Source of the DNA: Apostichopus japonicus
Taxonomy: Eukaryota; Echinodermata; Holothuroidea; Aspidochirotida; Stichopodidae
Reading direction: 5' to 3'
DNA length: 64,000 bases
Assembly (NCBI RefSeq): GCF_037975245.1
Contig: NC_092562.1
Coordinates: 32,244,554-32,308,553, forward strand
Below are positions 54,001 through 57,148 of this stretch, in pieces (within the stretch, counting starts at the first letter, position 1; each line of letters opens with the position of its first letter). The notes under the pieces are model-generated. The model ran no database searches, was not told where the DNA came from, and saw only the letters and a program-made list of their open reading frames with translations. The translations under genes were made by a program, and so were the position numbers.

Positions 54001-55986
54001 ACTACTGTAGGCCTGTGCAAAACATAACAAACACTTTTTTGATTGAATATCTTTCTTTCTTTCTTTTCAAAGGACTACAACTTCTTCTCAACAGAACCAA
54101 AAAAAAATTCAATTCTTTGTACAGATGATTGAATTTGTTTGAAAGCAAATAAATCATAACAGTTAATACAAAGTACAGAGTTATCAACATTTCCATGCAG
54201 AGATTTTCCTGCTAAAAATAGTCAATGATGCATATCCAAATTTCCTGTGATTTGATTGGCTATTAGTCCCTCACCATTGCCTGCAAACATTCTTGCATTT
54301 ATAGTGCGCTATGAACACAAAGTAATTTCTTTAAACACAACGTTACTGTCCCGTGTAGAGATAGCAAAATTTGTACTATAGGCTATCATATGTGTGCACT
54401 CAGATATCAAAACCTTAGGCCGTGTTGACACATACAGTATTTCGACAAGAACCGCTCATGGTACAGTAGAAAGTGGTAGTTTTTGTTTCTAAGAATATCA
54501 TGTATATTTGAATCATGTTTGATCACGAAATGTTATGAGTTGATACAAAATATATATGAATTGTTTGGGAAGCTAACATCTCTCTCAGTATGTTTGTTCT
54601 CTCAATACTAAAAGTTGAAGTAAAATGCACATTCATACCACAGTAATTTCTTTATCGCAAAATTGCATAAATTTGCGAGTGGAAACAATATACTTCATAC
54701 CTTGCCAAAAGTAGCCATTGGCGCTTCAACATTCCGTAAAATTTTATTTACATATATACTGTAATGGGATAGGGGCTGGGGTTTGGGTGACTTGCCTATA
54801 GTGGTTGGGGAAAAGTTTGTTCAACTTTGATTAAACATTAAGAATAAAATTGCATTGTGTACACTAACTGATTAACAGTACCTTACGGTAACTTATGAGT
54901 TCATAAAAGTTATGAGCAAGTACTAGGCCTTTTAGGGGTATGTTCTTGTGTGGTCGAGATCTATACGTAATATTTTCTTCATCATTTAAGGACCTCAATT
55001 AAATCAGTTAAAAAGTGCAGTATTTTTATTCTTGCATTTTCTCTAGGCACTTGTTTAACTTTACATTGGTTTCAGACATCCACAGCACATTCATAGCCTA
55101 TAATATGTTCATAGACCCTATGTTAGAAGTGTGCACTGCATGATGCCTAGGCCACCATATATGGCAGAAGTCTAGGACAAAATTTTCTGCTTTGAACAAA
55201 ATTTGACAGTAATTTTGCTGTTGTATACTAGTTACAGCATTCATCATTTGTTACTTTTTGTGCATATTATAGGCTTCCAATGCGCACAAACCCATGTTTT
55301 GTCAGGGGTCATCATAACTAAGTAATGTGCATTCCTGTAGAGGTATTTTTAAGTACATGTTTTCATGGAGGACTGTAGGGACGCAAGTTTTTCTGAGCGG
55401 ATGCAAACATTTTAAAGACATTGCCTCCCGCAGATGCAACTTTTAAAATCCTTATAACAATACTGATATTATATACCATAAAATGGAATAAAGAAGGTAT
55501 AGATGGTTATAACTGAGTCTGTGGCTCATATTTCTTTCTCAAAAGGAAGACCTGTATTATTGAACCCAATAACATAACTATAGAGTCAGTCCTCTCTACA
55601 CATTTTGGGATGCTAATCTAAGAAAGAACTATATCCAATTTTGCTATTTTCCTCTTTTTTGTCCAAAGATTATGTTAAGACATAGTGAATAAAAGATACC
55701 ACTTTGAAATTGTATTTAAATGATTGTTAGTGTGGCATTGCTCTAAAGTACTCTTCTAGAAGTACATTTAGTTAACAAATTCTCCAATGTATTTAACGAA
55801 AAGCAATGTCATGTAGGCACTTATTTGACTTACCATATAAAACAGCTCTCTCTAAACTACCTAAGAGTTATCTTGTTGTGAACTAATTATGCATTCATTT
55901 CACTTTGAATTATCACTTACCTTCTTTCTCTTTCTGGTGGTATAATTCTTCCAGCAGAGCATAAACAACTGACGTGTAAATTTCAT
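56..55986 (-). CDS. ABCA-type lipid transporter, N-terminal 513 codons (12 exons; 3' part beyond left edge)
   Basis: Composite of the exons at 55921-55986, 49529-49622, 24866-25007, 19814-19947, 18040-18164, 16640-16828, 11453-11498, 10937-11052, 6761-6958, 5688-5753, 2163-2391 and 56-189. Exon lengths sum to 1,539 nt, every junction is GT-AG and every phase is compatible. Residues 1-22 form a basic cytosolic tail with the CWKNYTTRKRK motif, and about residues 25-45 form the first membrane helix. Residues 54-69 carry the family block CHFASNALPSAGSLPF followed by ICN and a Cys pair, and residues 470-513 carry the block ending ILYYPDT. These are landmarks of extracellular domain 1 in ABCA1/ABCA4/ABCA7, which move phospholipids, sterols or retinoids across membranes. 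Many N-glycosylation sequons fit an extracellular domain. The nucleotide-binding domains lie outside the window, so the exact orthologue and substrate cannot be named. Family assignment is secure; subtype is not. Confidence 0.95.
268..690. repeat. 185-bp direct repeat, about 2.3 copies (intron 11)
   Basis: Copies begin GATCATGCAATGATTCAA at 268, 453 and 638. The units differ by only a few substitutions. No coding potential is seen. Confidence 0.9.
750..1747. repeat. ~76-bp minisatellite, about 13 copies (intron 11)
   Basis: Unit starts ACCATTCACAGTGTAATAAT and ends CTCCTCCACTGGAATAG; spacing varies 73-77 bp through small indels in the ATACATAATGTTATTG part. Copies are highly similar, suggesting recent amplification. 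Confidence 0.95.
1900..2040. repeat. 43-bp repeat, about three copies (intron 11)
   Basis: GGAAGTAAGCAAATATTGTT recurs with 43-bp spacing at 1947 and 1990, with a partial unit at 2033. It lies about 120 bp downstream (in minus-strand terms) of the exon 11 donor. Confidence 0.75.
2163..2391 (-). CDS. ABCA exon 11 (residues 393-469)
   Basis: Acceptor TTTTTTCTGTAG and donor CAGATGT|GTGAGT. The peptide starts IEDLQSFQNLLVDIAQL, contains FFCGNLTGT, then a Ser/Gly-rich loop and an acidic GDKEDPDENGQQM end. FFCGN corresponds to the MCG landmark of ABCA1, and the low-complexity loop replaces the usual GG-rich stretch. It enters in phase 0 and leaves in phase 1. Confidence 0.93.
2575..5350. repeat. 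31-bp C/A-rich minisatellite, about 88 copies (intron 10)
   Basis: Unit is CCCCATCACTAGGCAACC followed by an A-run and CACACAA. Variants (CACCC for CAACC, AAAAGACACACC for AAAAAACACACAA) recur in blocks, giving a higher-order pattern of several units. The strand is nearly free of G except in TAGG, so the transcribed strand yields a G/U-rich RNA. Confidence 0.97.
5355..5570. repeat. 60-bp tandem repeat, 3.6 copies (intron 10)
   Basis: AATCTCATCTCCTTTCAGTG recurs every 60 bp from 5355. Units are nearly identical. The array ends about 115 bp before exon 10 on the plus-strand axis. Confidence 0.93.
5688..5753 (-). CDS. ABCA exon 10 (residues 371-392)
   Basis: Acceptor TGTATACAG and donor AAGGAT|GTAAGT, phase 0 at both ends. 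The 22 codons read PIDSNDSLEDQAQEQLQKLM then KD, a Gln/Leu-rich amphipathic helix. Because it is symmetric (66 nt), it could be skipped without a frame change. Confidence 0.85.
5874..6460. repeat. ~40-bp minisatellite (intron 9)
   Basis: The units alternate between forms of about 43 and 38 bp built on AGCATCAACAGAATAACATT and TATTCAACAGTATTATGATA. Decay increases toward 6600. It fills most of the 1-kb intron between exons 9 and 10. Confidence 0.9.
6761..6958 (-). CDS. ABCA exon 9 (residues 305-370)
   Basis: Acceptor TTTTGTCTAG and donor GATCTT|GTAAGT, phase 0 at both ends, 66 codons. It starts MRLLLSGSNMSSEVCNETT, continues with LASYFPSATQEDISELSKQL then CNATSDQLNEFSEEL, and ends SALADL. The ATG at its edge is an internal Met, not a start. 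It parallels exon 6 in cysteine spacing and helical pattern. Confidence 0.93.
7241..8062. repeat. 117-bp tandem repeat, seven copies (intron 8)
   Basis: Unit starts AGCCCATCACTGGCTGGTAC and recurs at 7241, 7358 and 7475 onward. 117 is a multiple of three, so several frames stay open on both strands; these are not genes. One variant (GTTGTTCATCTCACTTT) appears twice in alternation, pointing to multi-unit duplication. Confidence 0.95.
8195..8500. mobile_element. DIRS-type terminal-repeat relic (intron 8)
   Basis: AATCCCAAAACTTACCAGGTTTGG followed by GCTTACCTGTCTCGTCACAACC (split here for length: AATCCCAAAACTTACC / GCTTACCTGTCTC) matches the inverted terminal and internal complementary sequences of the DIRS element at 20.2-24.1 kb. 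At 8457-8480 the inverted form GGTTGTGAGGAGACAGGTAA appears. The two arms are about 200 bp apart with a TGTATG microsatellite between, so only termini remain. Confidence 0.6.
8505..8985. repeat. 25-bp satellite, about 19 copies (intron 8)
   Basis: Unit GAATTCAATATATTGCATTT plus AACTG. Each unit holds an EcoRI site. A G-to-C variant (ATTCC for ATTGC) dominates the right-hand third, showing directional spread of the variant. Confidence 0.97.
8990..10380. other. Intron 8 sequence without recognised features
   Basis: AT-rich single-copy-looking sequence. No ORF above background, no splice-flanked coding block needed by the phases, no clear element termini. Confidence 0.5.
10385..10870. repeat. 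44-49-bp minisatellite (intron 8)
   Basis: TGTGTGTAGCTGGACTGA recurs about ten times; units with TAGTACTGTACACATACT alternate with shorter TAGTACACATACT units. The array stops only about 65 bp from the exon 8 donor. Confidence 0.93.
10937..11052 (-). CDS. ABCA exon 8 (residues 266-304, second copy of the duplicated unit)
   Basis: Acceptor ATCTCAACAG and donor AGAGAG|GTAAAG. It encodes LSDILVNSSEVMSYMVNDLG then SYVLLNESVTPRE. This resembles the ABCA4 segment DILKDEETLTLFL..GLSDSVVYLLINSQVRPEQ and also exon 5 of this gene. Phase 1 in and phase 0 out, as in exon 5. Sequons NSS and NES are present. Confidence 0.93.
11453..11498 (-). CDS. ABCA exon 7 (short, residues 251-266)
   Basis: Acceptor TATCTGTAG and donor ACAC|GTAGGT. 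The 46-nt exon encodes GLMMNGDEMASLKST and one leftover base that makes Pro266 with exon 8. It enters in phase 0 and leaves in phase 1, which is exactly what exons 6 and 8 need. The exon is short, so the call rests on phase and splice sites more than on protein similarity. Skipping it would break the frame. Confidence 0.78.
11766..12262. repeat. 34-bp minisatellite, about 15 copies (intron 6)
   Basis: Unit AAGTCAATGGAGGGCTGGTG then TCTCAAGTCCTTAC. No stop codons occur in three plus-strand frames, which makes overlapping open frames of about 150 codons; their periodic peptide shows they are not genes. Diverged copies extend to about 12420. Confidence 0.95.
12731..16434. mobile_element. 3.7-kb DNA transposon with TIRs and CGCGTA-rich subterminal repeats (intron 6)
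   Basis: The ends are inverted: CAGTACCGCTCACGTATA at 12731 and TATACGTGAGCGGTACTG at the right end, each flanked by TA. The outer 200 bp at each side are packed with CGCGTAGAC and CGTATAA words, and GAATAGGGATTA (left) is inverted as TAATCCCTATTC (right). A truncated relative lies at 37214-40386. A spliced-looking open block at 13866-14112 (minus) may be part of its gene. With only a TA duplication visible, I do not assign a superfamily. Confidence 0.8.
13866..14112 (-). CDS. Exon-like open block inside the 3.7-kb transposon, function unknown
   Basis: On the minus strand the frame reads NRCQACEQKPGHDLDFQGSQ, then YSVRAPAVGIFGDHVLVRM, then TWENEKPQMKLTVGICGLYS, and ends at GGAGCTG|GTAAGC, a good donor. 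The composition looks like real protein (Cys pair, few low-complexity runs). It could be an exon of the transposon's own gene or a captured host exon. The ABCA gene does not need it: exons 6 and 7 already join in phase 0. Confidence 0.4.
16640..16828 (-). CDS. ABCA exon 6 (residues 188-250)
   Basis: Acceptor TTTGCAG and donor CTCAAC|GTTAGT, phase 0 at both ends, 63 codons. The peptide begins SQSLLKGQKLPPEDCW, has a second cysteine in TEFCQSLSQEDYQDIS and ends QKQVDPVKFLN. The layout LL-x-G, acidic-Cys, then F/L-C and a helical acidic stretch ending in V/I-D is shared with exon 9, suggesting a tandem exon-pair duplication. The upstream intron holds no array; the downstream intron holds a 3.7-kb transposon and a 34-bp array. 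Confidence 0.93.
17000..18030. other. Intron 5 sequence with a decayed dispersed repeat
   Basis: About 17420-17950 holds short open frames on both strands and CAGCCCTCGC/AGCCCTCGTC words that recur inside the hAT copies at 37.7 and 41.6 kb. This suggests an old transposon fragment. A G-run follows at about 17986. No gene is supported. Confidence 0.4.
18040..18164 (-). CDS. ABCA exon 5 (residues 146-187, first copy of a duplicated unit)
   Basis: Acceptor TTCTTGCAG and donor AATTT|GTGAGT. The peptide includes LKDPEEMKDYLVTSKN and SDAVLSIPVSSEF. It enters in phase 1 and leaves in phase 0. The spacing E-M-x-x-Y-x-V, then S, VL, V and E is repeated in exon 8, which has the same entering and leaving phases. 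It corresponds to the ABCA4 stretch around YLLINSQVRPEQ. Confidence 0.9.
18175..19075. repeat. Compound ~27-bp and ~117-bp tandem arrays rich in TGATCA (intron 4)
   Basis: Short units GATGATCATGTATTTGAACC and TATCATATCA are arranged in longer units with CAGCTAAACATGTACAGTAC. The larger pattern duplicates blocks of several short units (18665-18780 and 18875-18990 are near copies). Confidence 0.92.
19075..19800. repeat. ~50-bp tandem array (intron 4)
   Basis: CATGACATTACAATAACACA and CCACCATACCTATCACTGTT recur about 13 times, with a shorter TGTATCCTGATATT variant interspersed. It ends a few bases from the exon 4 donor at 19813. Confidence 0.9.
19814..19947 (-). CDS. ABCA exon 4 (residues 101-146)
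   Basis: Acceptor TTTCGCAG and donor GCTG|GTATGT. The peptide starts ISRLFKDIEELLSNE, contains SWTEVVTDLG and ends LLDSANSA, with sequons at NET and NLS. ISRLFKDIEELL corresponds to the ARLF/ARVYRDFQELL helix that follows the PSAG block in ABCA1/ABCA4. It enters in phase 2 and leaves in phase 1, consistent with both neighbours. Confidence 0.92.
20244..20390. repeat. 48-bp repeat, three copies, derived from the DIRS terminus
   Basis: ATCAATCTATCTATCAATCC then CCGATTGCTTACTGGTTTGA recurs at 20244 and 20292 and once more. The TTACTGGTTTGAGGATTTA part matches the DIRS terminal sequence also present at 21420-21445. Confidence 0.85.
20440..20825 (-). mobile_element. tRNA-derived SINE
   Basis: The minus strand near 20815-20750 reads GTGCTCAAGTGGTTAAGGCA (box A-like) and GGTTCGAGCCCTGGCC (box B), spaced as in a tRNA head. 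A body of about 300 bp follows toward 20440, including a stretch with CTTGTACAGGG (plus orientation) near its end. TATCTA flanks both sides (20431 and 20832), a possible short target duplication. It sits in the 3' region of the DIRS element, so it is younger. Confidence 0.75.
21381..21480. repeat. Internal complementary region of the DIRS element
   Basis: AGAGACAGGTAAGTATCG at the left and CTTACCTGTCTCCCACTCC at the right flank ACCAGTAAGTTTTGGGGGAT. Both halves match the outer termini, as expected for the junction template of DIRS1-like elements. Confidence 0.75.
21510..22450 (-). pseudogene. DIRS tyrosine recombinase, frameshifted
   Basis: The core-binding part (22151-22363) has SLFHQGRQVATIMNYRSAIA and the SALIQGMTNQRP block. 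The catalytic part continues ARRQSCLQAL, FLPKNQ and DKLWCPVRTLLWYID (21738-22076). Near 21600-21690 come AHDLRGQVASKALFAGIPLE and, in another frame, TPSTFMSAYLTD. The HDLR (H-x-x-R) and the Tyr in MSAY are the expected catalytic residues. At least two frame changes interrupt it. Confidence 0.8.
22672..22792. repeat. 30-bp tandem repeat inside the DIRS element, four copies
   Basis: TTCGAACAGTCGAGAGCAGG then TGTTGTGT repeats four times between RNase H and recombinase remnants. It is an expansion after insertion or a linker array, not a separate gene. Confidence 0.9.
22915..23560 (-). pseudogene. DIRS reverse transcriptase (C-terminal part) and RNase H remnant
   Basis: At 23333-23560 (minus) the frame reads NLEKSHLLPSQQIQYLGASL with a following D and PSSERTTQLSRL, the typical block after the RT palm. 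At 22915-23154 it reads MSDASLSGLGAFW, then HINELELAAV and FMDNTTVVS, the RNase H acidic-residue blocks. Stops separate the two. No YxDD motif is found upstream, so the polymerase core has been lost or is unreadable. Confidence 0.8.
24110..24860. other. Intron 3 sequence with a diverged direct duplication
   Basis: Blocks around 24400-24600 and 24640-24800 share phrases such as CAACTAGTGGTTGTTGAGATA / CAACATGTGGTTGTTGAGAT and GTTTACAGGC / GTTTACAAGC (each shown in part), so an old duplication of about 250-300 bp is likely. No coding evidence. Confidence 0.45.
24866..25007 (-). CDS. ABCA exon 3 (residues 54-101, PSAG block of extracellular domain 1)
   Basis: Acceptor CTCTACAG and donor GCAGG|GTAAGT. 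It encodes HFASNALPSAGSLPF, ICNTVNNCYD and a following GEMSG segment. The same order of landmarks (N-x-A-M/L-P-S-A-G-x-L-P, ICN, a Cys, a PGE-like turn) begins extracellular domain 1 of ABCA1/ABCA4. The cysteines are candidates for the domain's disulfides. It enters in phase 1 and leaves in phase 2. Confidence 0.95.
25126..25330. repeat. 75-bp tandem repeat, 2.7 copies (intron 2)
   Basis: CAATAGGAGATGACAAGACC recurs at 25126, 25201 and 25276, each followed by TACTGTAACATAGCTCTACT. It lies just beyond exon 3. Confidence 0.92.
25588..25614. repeat. Second copy of the ATTCCTTTGC palindrome
   Basis: ATATTCCTTTGCCTCTAGCA then AGGAAT, one base different from positions 1-26. It follows a CA microsatellite (25550-25575). 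Confidence 0.5.
25615..26930. other. Intron 2 sequence, no recognised feature
   Basis: AT-rich, without ORFs above background, clear repeats or element ends that I can identify. Confidence 0.5.
26938..30147. repeat. 119-bp satellite, about 27 copies (left part, intron 2)
   Basis: Unit starts GGATCAATACACTACTAAAC and includes CAAATAGCCACCAAGCAGAG and CATCGCTACCTGCCATCATG. Copies are nearly identical. A 6-bp deletion variant (GATTGTGTACAGGG for GATTGAATTTGTACAGGG) is clustered at 28540-29370. The array continues at 34977 after a transposon. Confidence 0.97.
30783..30980 (+). other. Short open segment with coding-like composition inside the transposon
   Basis: The frame between stops reads HTTVRPYKAGTWRQQIEPLF, then RKLKK and GNLYCDLCPSRYAF. 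It includes a Cys-x2-Cys and a basic stretch, but no ATG in frame, and AAAG|GTAATC could be a donor. It may be an N-terminal exon of the element's gene, or chance. Confidence 0.25.
32430..32850 (+). pseudogene. Two related exon-like segments in the transposon
   Basis: At about 32435-32515 the frame gives HGIPATSSTSPEGNLPNVAQ and at about 32762-32840 it gives VDDDTSTAHPEGNMSPLPEA, both ending in a HP-x-C/Q segment before GTGTATCCTT. They appear to be duplicated exons of a proline-rich linker. No intact gene is seen. Confidence 0.35.
33040..33340 (+). pseudogene. Transposon protein C-terminal domain (W-x-PG, Tudor-like), frameshifted
   Basis: One frame reads CGQWVAVIYDEEWWPGIITD; after one frame change at about 33165 it continues TFMKPTGSYNKFIWPEKEET and ends PPVPISRRHFPS before a stop at 33340. 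The pattern (WVAV-x-Y-D-x-x-W-x-P-G-x-I then F-x-W-P-x-K/R-x-D/E) recalls a small C-terminal domain common in transposon-derived proteins of fish and cnidarians. That recollection needs a search. The single frame change suggests a recently dead copy, or an unseen splice. Confidence 0.5.
34977..35895. repeat. 119-bp satellite, about eight copies (right part)
   Basis: It continues the array broken by the 4.83-kb transposon, starting within a unit at GTATCAAATAGCC. Two units here have an extra CA (ACACACTACTAAACC), absent from the left part. The last unit ends at GTTAAAGGATATTTG. Confidence 0.96.
35915..36000. repeat. Dispersed repeat end shared with 54238-54330
   Basis: TTTCCTGTGATTTGATTGGC followed by TTATAGTCC matches TTTCCTGTGATTTGATTGGC followed by TATTAGTCC in intron 1. 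Similarity fades after about 80 bp. Likely one end of an unclassified interspersed element. Confidence 0.55.
36026..36076. repeat. AAT/ATT palindromic microsatellite
   Basis: A run of AAT trinucleotides turns into ATT trinucleotides, so the tract can fold on itself. Confidence 0.85.
36820..37185 (-). other. Open frame of 121 codons, unrecognised
   Basis: The frame has a cysteine-containing part (CTVPSDQNCPWVDPCATFVC) and a hydrophobic segment (SVLLLAILCCIVY). It sits in intron 2 in the same orientation as ABCA and ends just outside the transposon at 37214. There are no recognised family landmarks or companion exons. It may be chance or part of an older element. Confidence 0.2.
37214..40386. 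mobile_element. Truncated inverted copy of the 3.7-kb CGCGTA transposon, with a nested hAT
   Basis: Starts CAGTACCACTCACATATA after TA and repeats, in reverse, the right end of the 12.7-16.4 kb element. Matching blocks continue at 39030-39720 (reverse of 15430-16160) and at 40250-40386 (reverse of 13310-13450). The far TIR is missing, so it is about 560 bp short at that end. A hAT copy (37510-39028) interrupts it. Confidence 0.75.
37510..39028. mobile_element. Non-autonomous hAT element, copy 1
   Basis: Termini TAGTGTTCAACCGATTA and TAATCGGTTGAACACTA are inverted. The flanks AGTTTGCA and GTATCGCA are a poor match, so the target duplication is decayed. Internal sequence matches the copies at 41201 and, more distantly, 49645. 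Only short open frames; no transposase. Confidence 0.8.
40390..41150. other. Intron 2 sequence, no recognised feature
   Basis: Contains repeated phrases such as TTGACCTTTGTTGACC-like and GGTGACCTTC words and short open frames with no family signal. Nothing else is supported. Confidence 0.4.
41151..41200. repeat. 39-bp satellite, leftmost fragment
   Basis: TGCAGTAATGTACAGTAATG then TATATAATACAG; it stops at the hAT insertion at 41201. Confidence 0.9.
41201..42893. mobile_element. Non-autonomous hAT element, copy 2 (exact 8-bp target duplication)
   Basis: Termini CAGTGTTCAAACGATTA and TAATCGGTTGAACACTA. The 8 bp GTAGTGTA at 41193-41200 is repeated at 42894-42901, both inside satellite units. 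The body matches 37510-39028 over most of its length. No transposase frame is present. Confidence 0.93.
42894..43560. repeat. 39-bp satellite, middle block
   Basis: About 17 units of GCAGTAATGTACAGTAATGT then ATATAATGCAGTAGTGTAT. Substitutions at fixed sites (TGCAGT/TGTAGT, TACAGT/TGCAGT) distinguish unit types. Confidence 0.97.
43561..45101. mobile_element. hAT element of a second family in the 39-bp satellite (exact 8-bp target duplication)
   Basis: Termini CAGTGTTCGATTTT and AAGTCGAACACTG. TACAGTAG at 43553-43560 is repeated at 45102-45109. The internal part at 43870-44400 is related to 51895-52345. A stretch at 44795-44920 rich in CGATAT/ATCGG words looks like a nested fragment. No intact transposase. 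Confidence 0.9.
45102..48854. repeat. 39-bp satellite, main block (about 96 units)
   Basis: The unit is 39 bp (13 codons) and lacks stops in several frames, so open frames over 1,000 codons appear on the minus strand and up to 560 codons on the plus strand. Their periodic peptides (for example YNAVVYAVMYSNV) show they are satellite artefacts. Blocks near 47140-47300 and 48340-48500 are almost identical, which shows multi-unit duplication. Confidence 0.97.
48860..49500. other. Intron 2 end, no recognised feature
   Basis: AT-rich; a Lys/Asn-rich open frame at 49065-49277 reflects A-rich composition. Nothing else is seen before exon 2. Confidence 0.45.
49529..49622 (-). CDS. ABCA exon 2 (residues 23-53, first membrane helix)
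   Basis: Acceptor TTTGCAG and donor GAAT|GTAAGT. The peptide begins VRLAVELVWPVILAVMICLL, a hydrophobic helix with the ELVWP signature of ABCA transmembrane segment 1, and continues RLFSHRTFKHE. It enters in phase 0 and leaves in phase 1; the single T left over joins exon 3 to make the conserved Cys54. A hAT transposon sits 22 bp upstream of this acceptor (see the 49645-51146 entry). Confidence 0.95.
49645..51146. mobile_element. hAT element, copy 3, 22 bp from the exon 2 acceptor (exact 8-bp target duplication)
   Basis: Begins TAGTGTTCAAATCATAATCG and ends GTTTATCACTA. ATTCATAT at 49637-49644 is repeated at 51147-51154. It is related to copies 1 and 2 but more diverged. On the transcribed strand its end lies directly before the exon 2 acceptor. 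Confidence 0.92.
51413..51702. repeat. 46-bp minisatellite, about six copies (intron 1)
   Basis: CTACTGTACAATCATCAATA then TTATCCTCCAGTGTAATGTA. A diverged continuation lies at 53240-53360, so the array was split by later insertions. Confidence 0.92.
51703..51769. repeat. 67-bp near-perfect palindrome at the array edge
   Basis: TCCTCCAGTGTAACTTAGGC runs into its own reverse complement GCCTAAGTTACACTGGAGGA with arms of about 33 bp, one mismatch and almost no spacer. Confidence 0.9.
51770..53080. mobile_element. Composite of hAT-type fragments
   Basis: 51895-52345 is related to the hAT at 43561-45101. The right end reads GAATTAACCGGAATGACACAGCCCTA, shown here in parts GAATTAACCGG / ACACAGCCCTA; inverted this is TAGGGCTGTGT..., a hAT-like terminus. 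GGTTAACCG words precede it. A matching left terminus was not found, so limits are approximate. Confidence 0.5.
53091..53236. mobile_element. Small palindromic element of ~145 bp in the 46-bp array
   Basis: GTTCGCAGGTTTCTCCCGG at the left and CCGGAAGAAACCGAAC at the right are inverted, with three more GGTTTCTTCC or GGAAGAAA words between. Flanks belong to the 46-bp satellite. Target duplication is unclear. Confidence 0.5.
53240..53360. repeat. 46-bp minisatellite, right remnant
   Basis: CCAGTGTAATGTAGTCAATC and CCTCCAGTGTAACTTAGGCA units, diverging to the right. Confidence 0.85.
53365..55915. other. Intron 1 sequence
   Basis: Mostly unrecognised AT-rich sequence. 54238-54330 repeats the dispersed element end seen at 35915. 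A T-run followed by a G-run at 53956-53975 resembles fragments of other elements. No exon is required here by phase. Confidence 0.5.
55921..55986 (-). CDS. ABCA exon 1 (start codon, residues 1-22)
   Basis: The ATG is at 55984-55986 on the minus strand, with A at -3. An in-frame TAG at 56005-56007 lies seven codons upstream, which supports this ATG as the start. The peptide MKFTRQLFMLCWKNYTTRKR, followed by two lysines, matches the ABCA N-terminus pattern (LLLWKNxTxRxR) that precedes the first membrane helix. The exon ends AAG|GTAAGT, phase 0. Any upstream non-coding exon was not located. Confidence 0.93.
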
Positions 55987-56100
55987 TCTTGAGCTCTTCT
56001 GCTGCTAGTGTGCAATGTCCAAGTTCTAATGTTTCTGCTGACATTCAGGACAACTAGACCAAGCTGCTCTACAATTCTAAAGATTTACAACACAAATCTG
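55987..56100 (-). promoter_or_regulatory. 5' untranslated region of the ABCA gene (limits unknown)
   Basis: The sequence upstream of the ATG has an in-frame stop at 56005-56007 and no competing in-frame ATG between that stop and the start. Several AG dinucleotides after pyrimidine-rich stretches (56045-56085) could be acceptors of a non-coding first exon. I see no clear TATA box or initiator, so the transcription start is not placed. Confidence 0.45.
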
Positions 56101-57140
56101 TAAACAAGCAAAGGAAGAGATGAGATACACACTAGTTAGTTGTTTGTGGGACTAACTTCATTATAAATTGAAATGGTATAAACAGTGTATGTTCTCTTTA
56201 TTAGTCTAACATCTTGAGTATGAGCAAGATTATCTAAACAAGCTGATAGTAGAGTCTCATTCACCCATAAAAAGCCTTCAGCTGTTCATTTAATAATGCA
56301 ACGATTTCTCTTCAGAAGAACGTTTTGTCCATTCACAGAGTAAAGGACTTTTAGTCTGATCCCTTTCAAAGAGTAGCTTGAAATACCAGTATCTGGTACA
56401 TCTTTTGTATTTAGGTTGAGAGTGTAGTATGGACTGTTGTTGCTAGCACCCCCACCCCCCCCCCCCCCGGCTCCAAGAACTTCTGTTTTATTATGGAAGG
56501 ACCATGTATACATCTTTTATGTGATATATTTTCATGGTAAGGGTCAAGTTTGCTCGTTCGAACTTCTATGGTACTGAAAAATGGAGTACTGTATGTGCTG
56601 TGTGTAGCGAAGTAACCATGTGGTAACAACTGTTTTAATATTTATACAACTGCACAGTTTTTAACTGGGAGCACACAGGACGTGGCAAAGAAATGATACA
56701 TCATACATGTTAGAATGATGATTTGACCCAGGCTGAGAGTTCTATGTCATTAGAAATTTATTATTCTTAAAACCTTGGAGTTTAATACATCATTTCAAAT
56801 CACAAGAAACACGTTGAGAATTTGTGAATTGTTGTAAAGTTTTATCACCAGTTAATAGCTTTTACAGTTTATAATATACTGCTGTACTTAATATGCATTC
56901 AATTATAAACACCAGGAACCAATGTGGGTCATTCCATGTCAAATATATTTTGATGTTAATTCAAATGTGCAGAATTCATATACTGTAGGCCTAGTCAACC
57001 TTGAAATGAATTTCCGGTAAGGCTTGTTCTGTGTATGTGCTTTTTGGGGCTCTGGATTTGTTCTTACACTATACAGCAAGAGCATGTGTCTGTATCTTCG
57101 ACTGTCCATTGTTACCGATGATGACTGTTGGGTGCAACAG
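56100..57140. other. Upstream flank of the ABCA gene
   Basis: No ORF with family signal. A long C-run with one break is at 56451-56468. Regulatory sites cannot be assigned from this sequence alone. Confidence 0.4.
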
Positions 57141-57148
57141 GCAATCAA

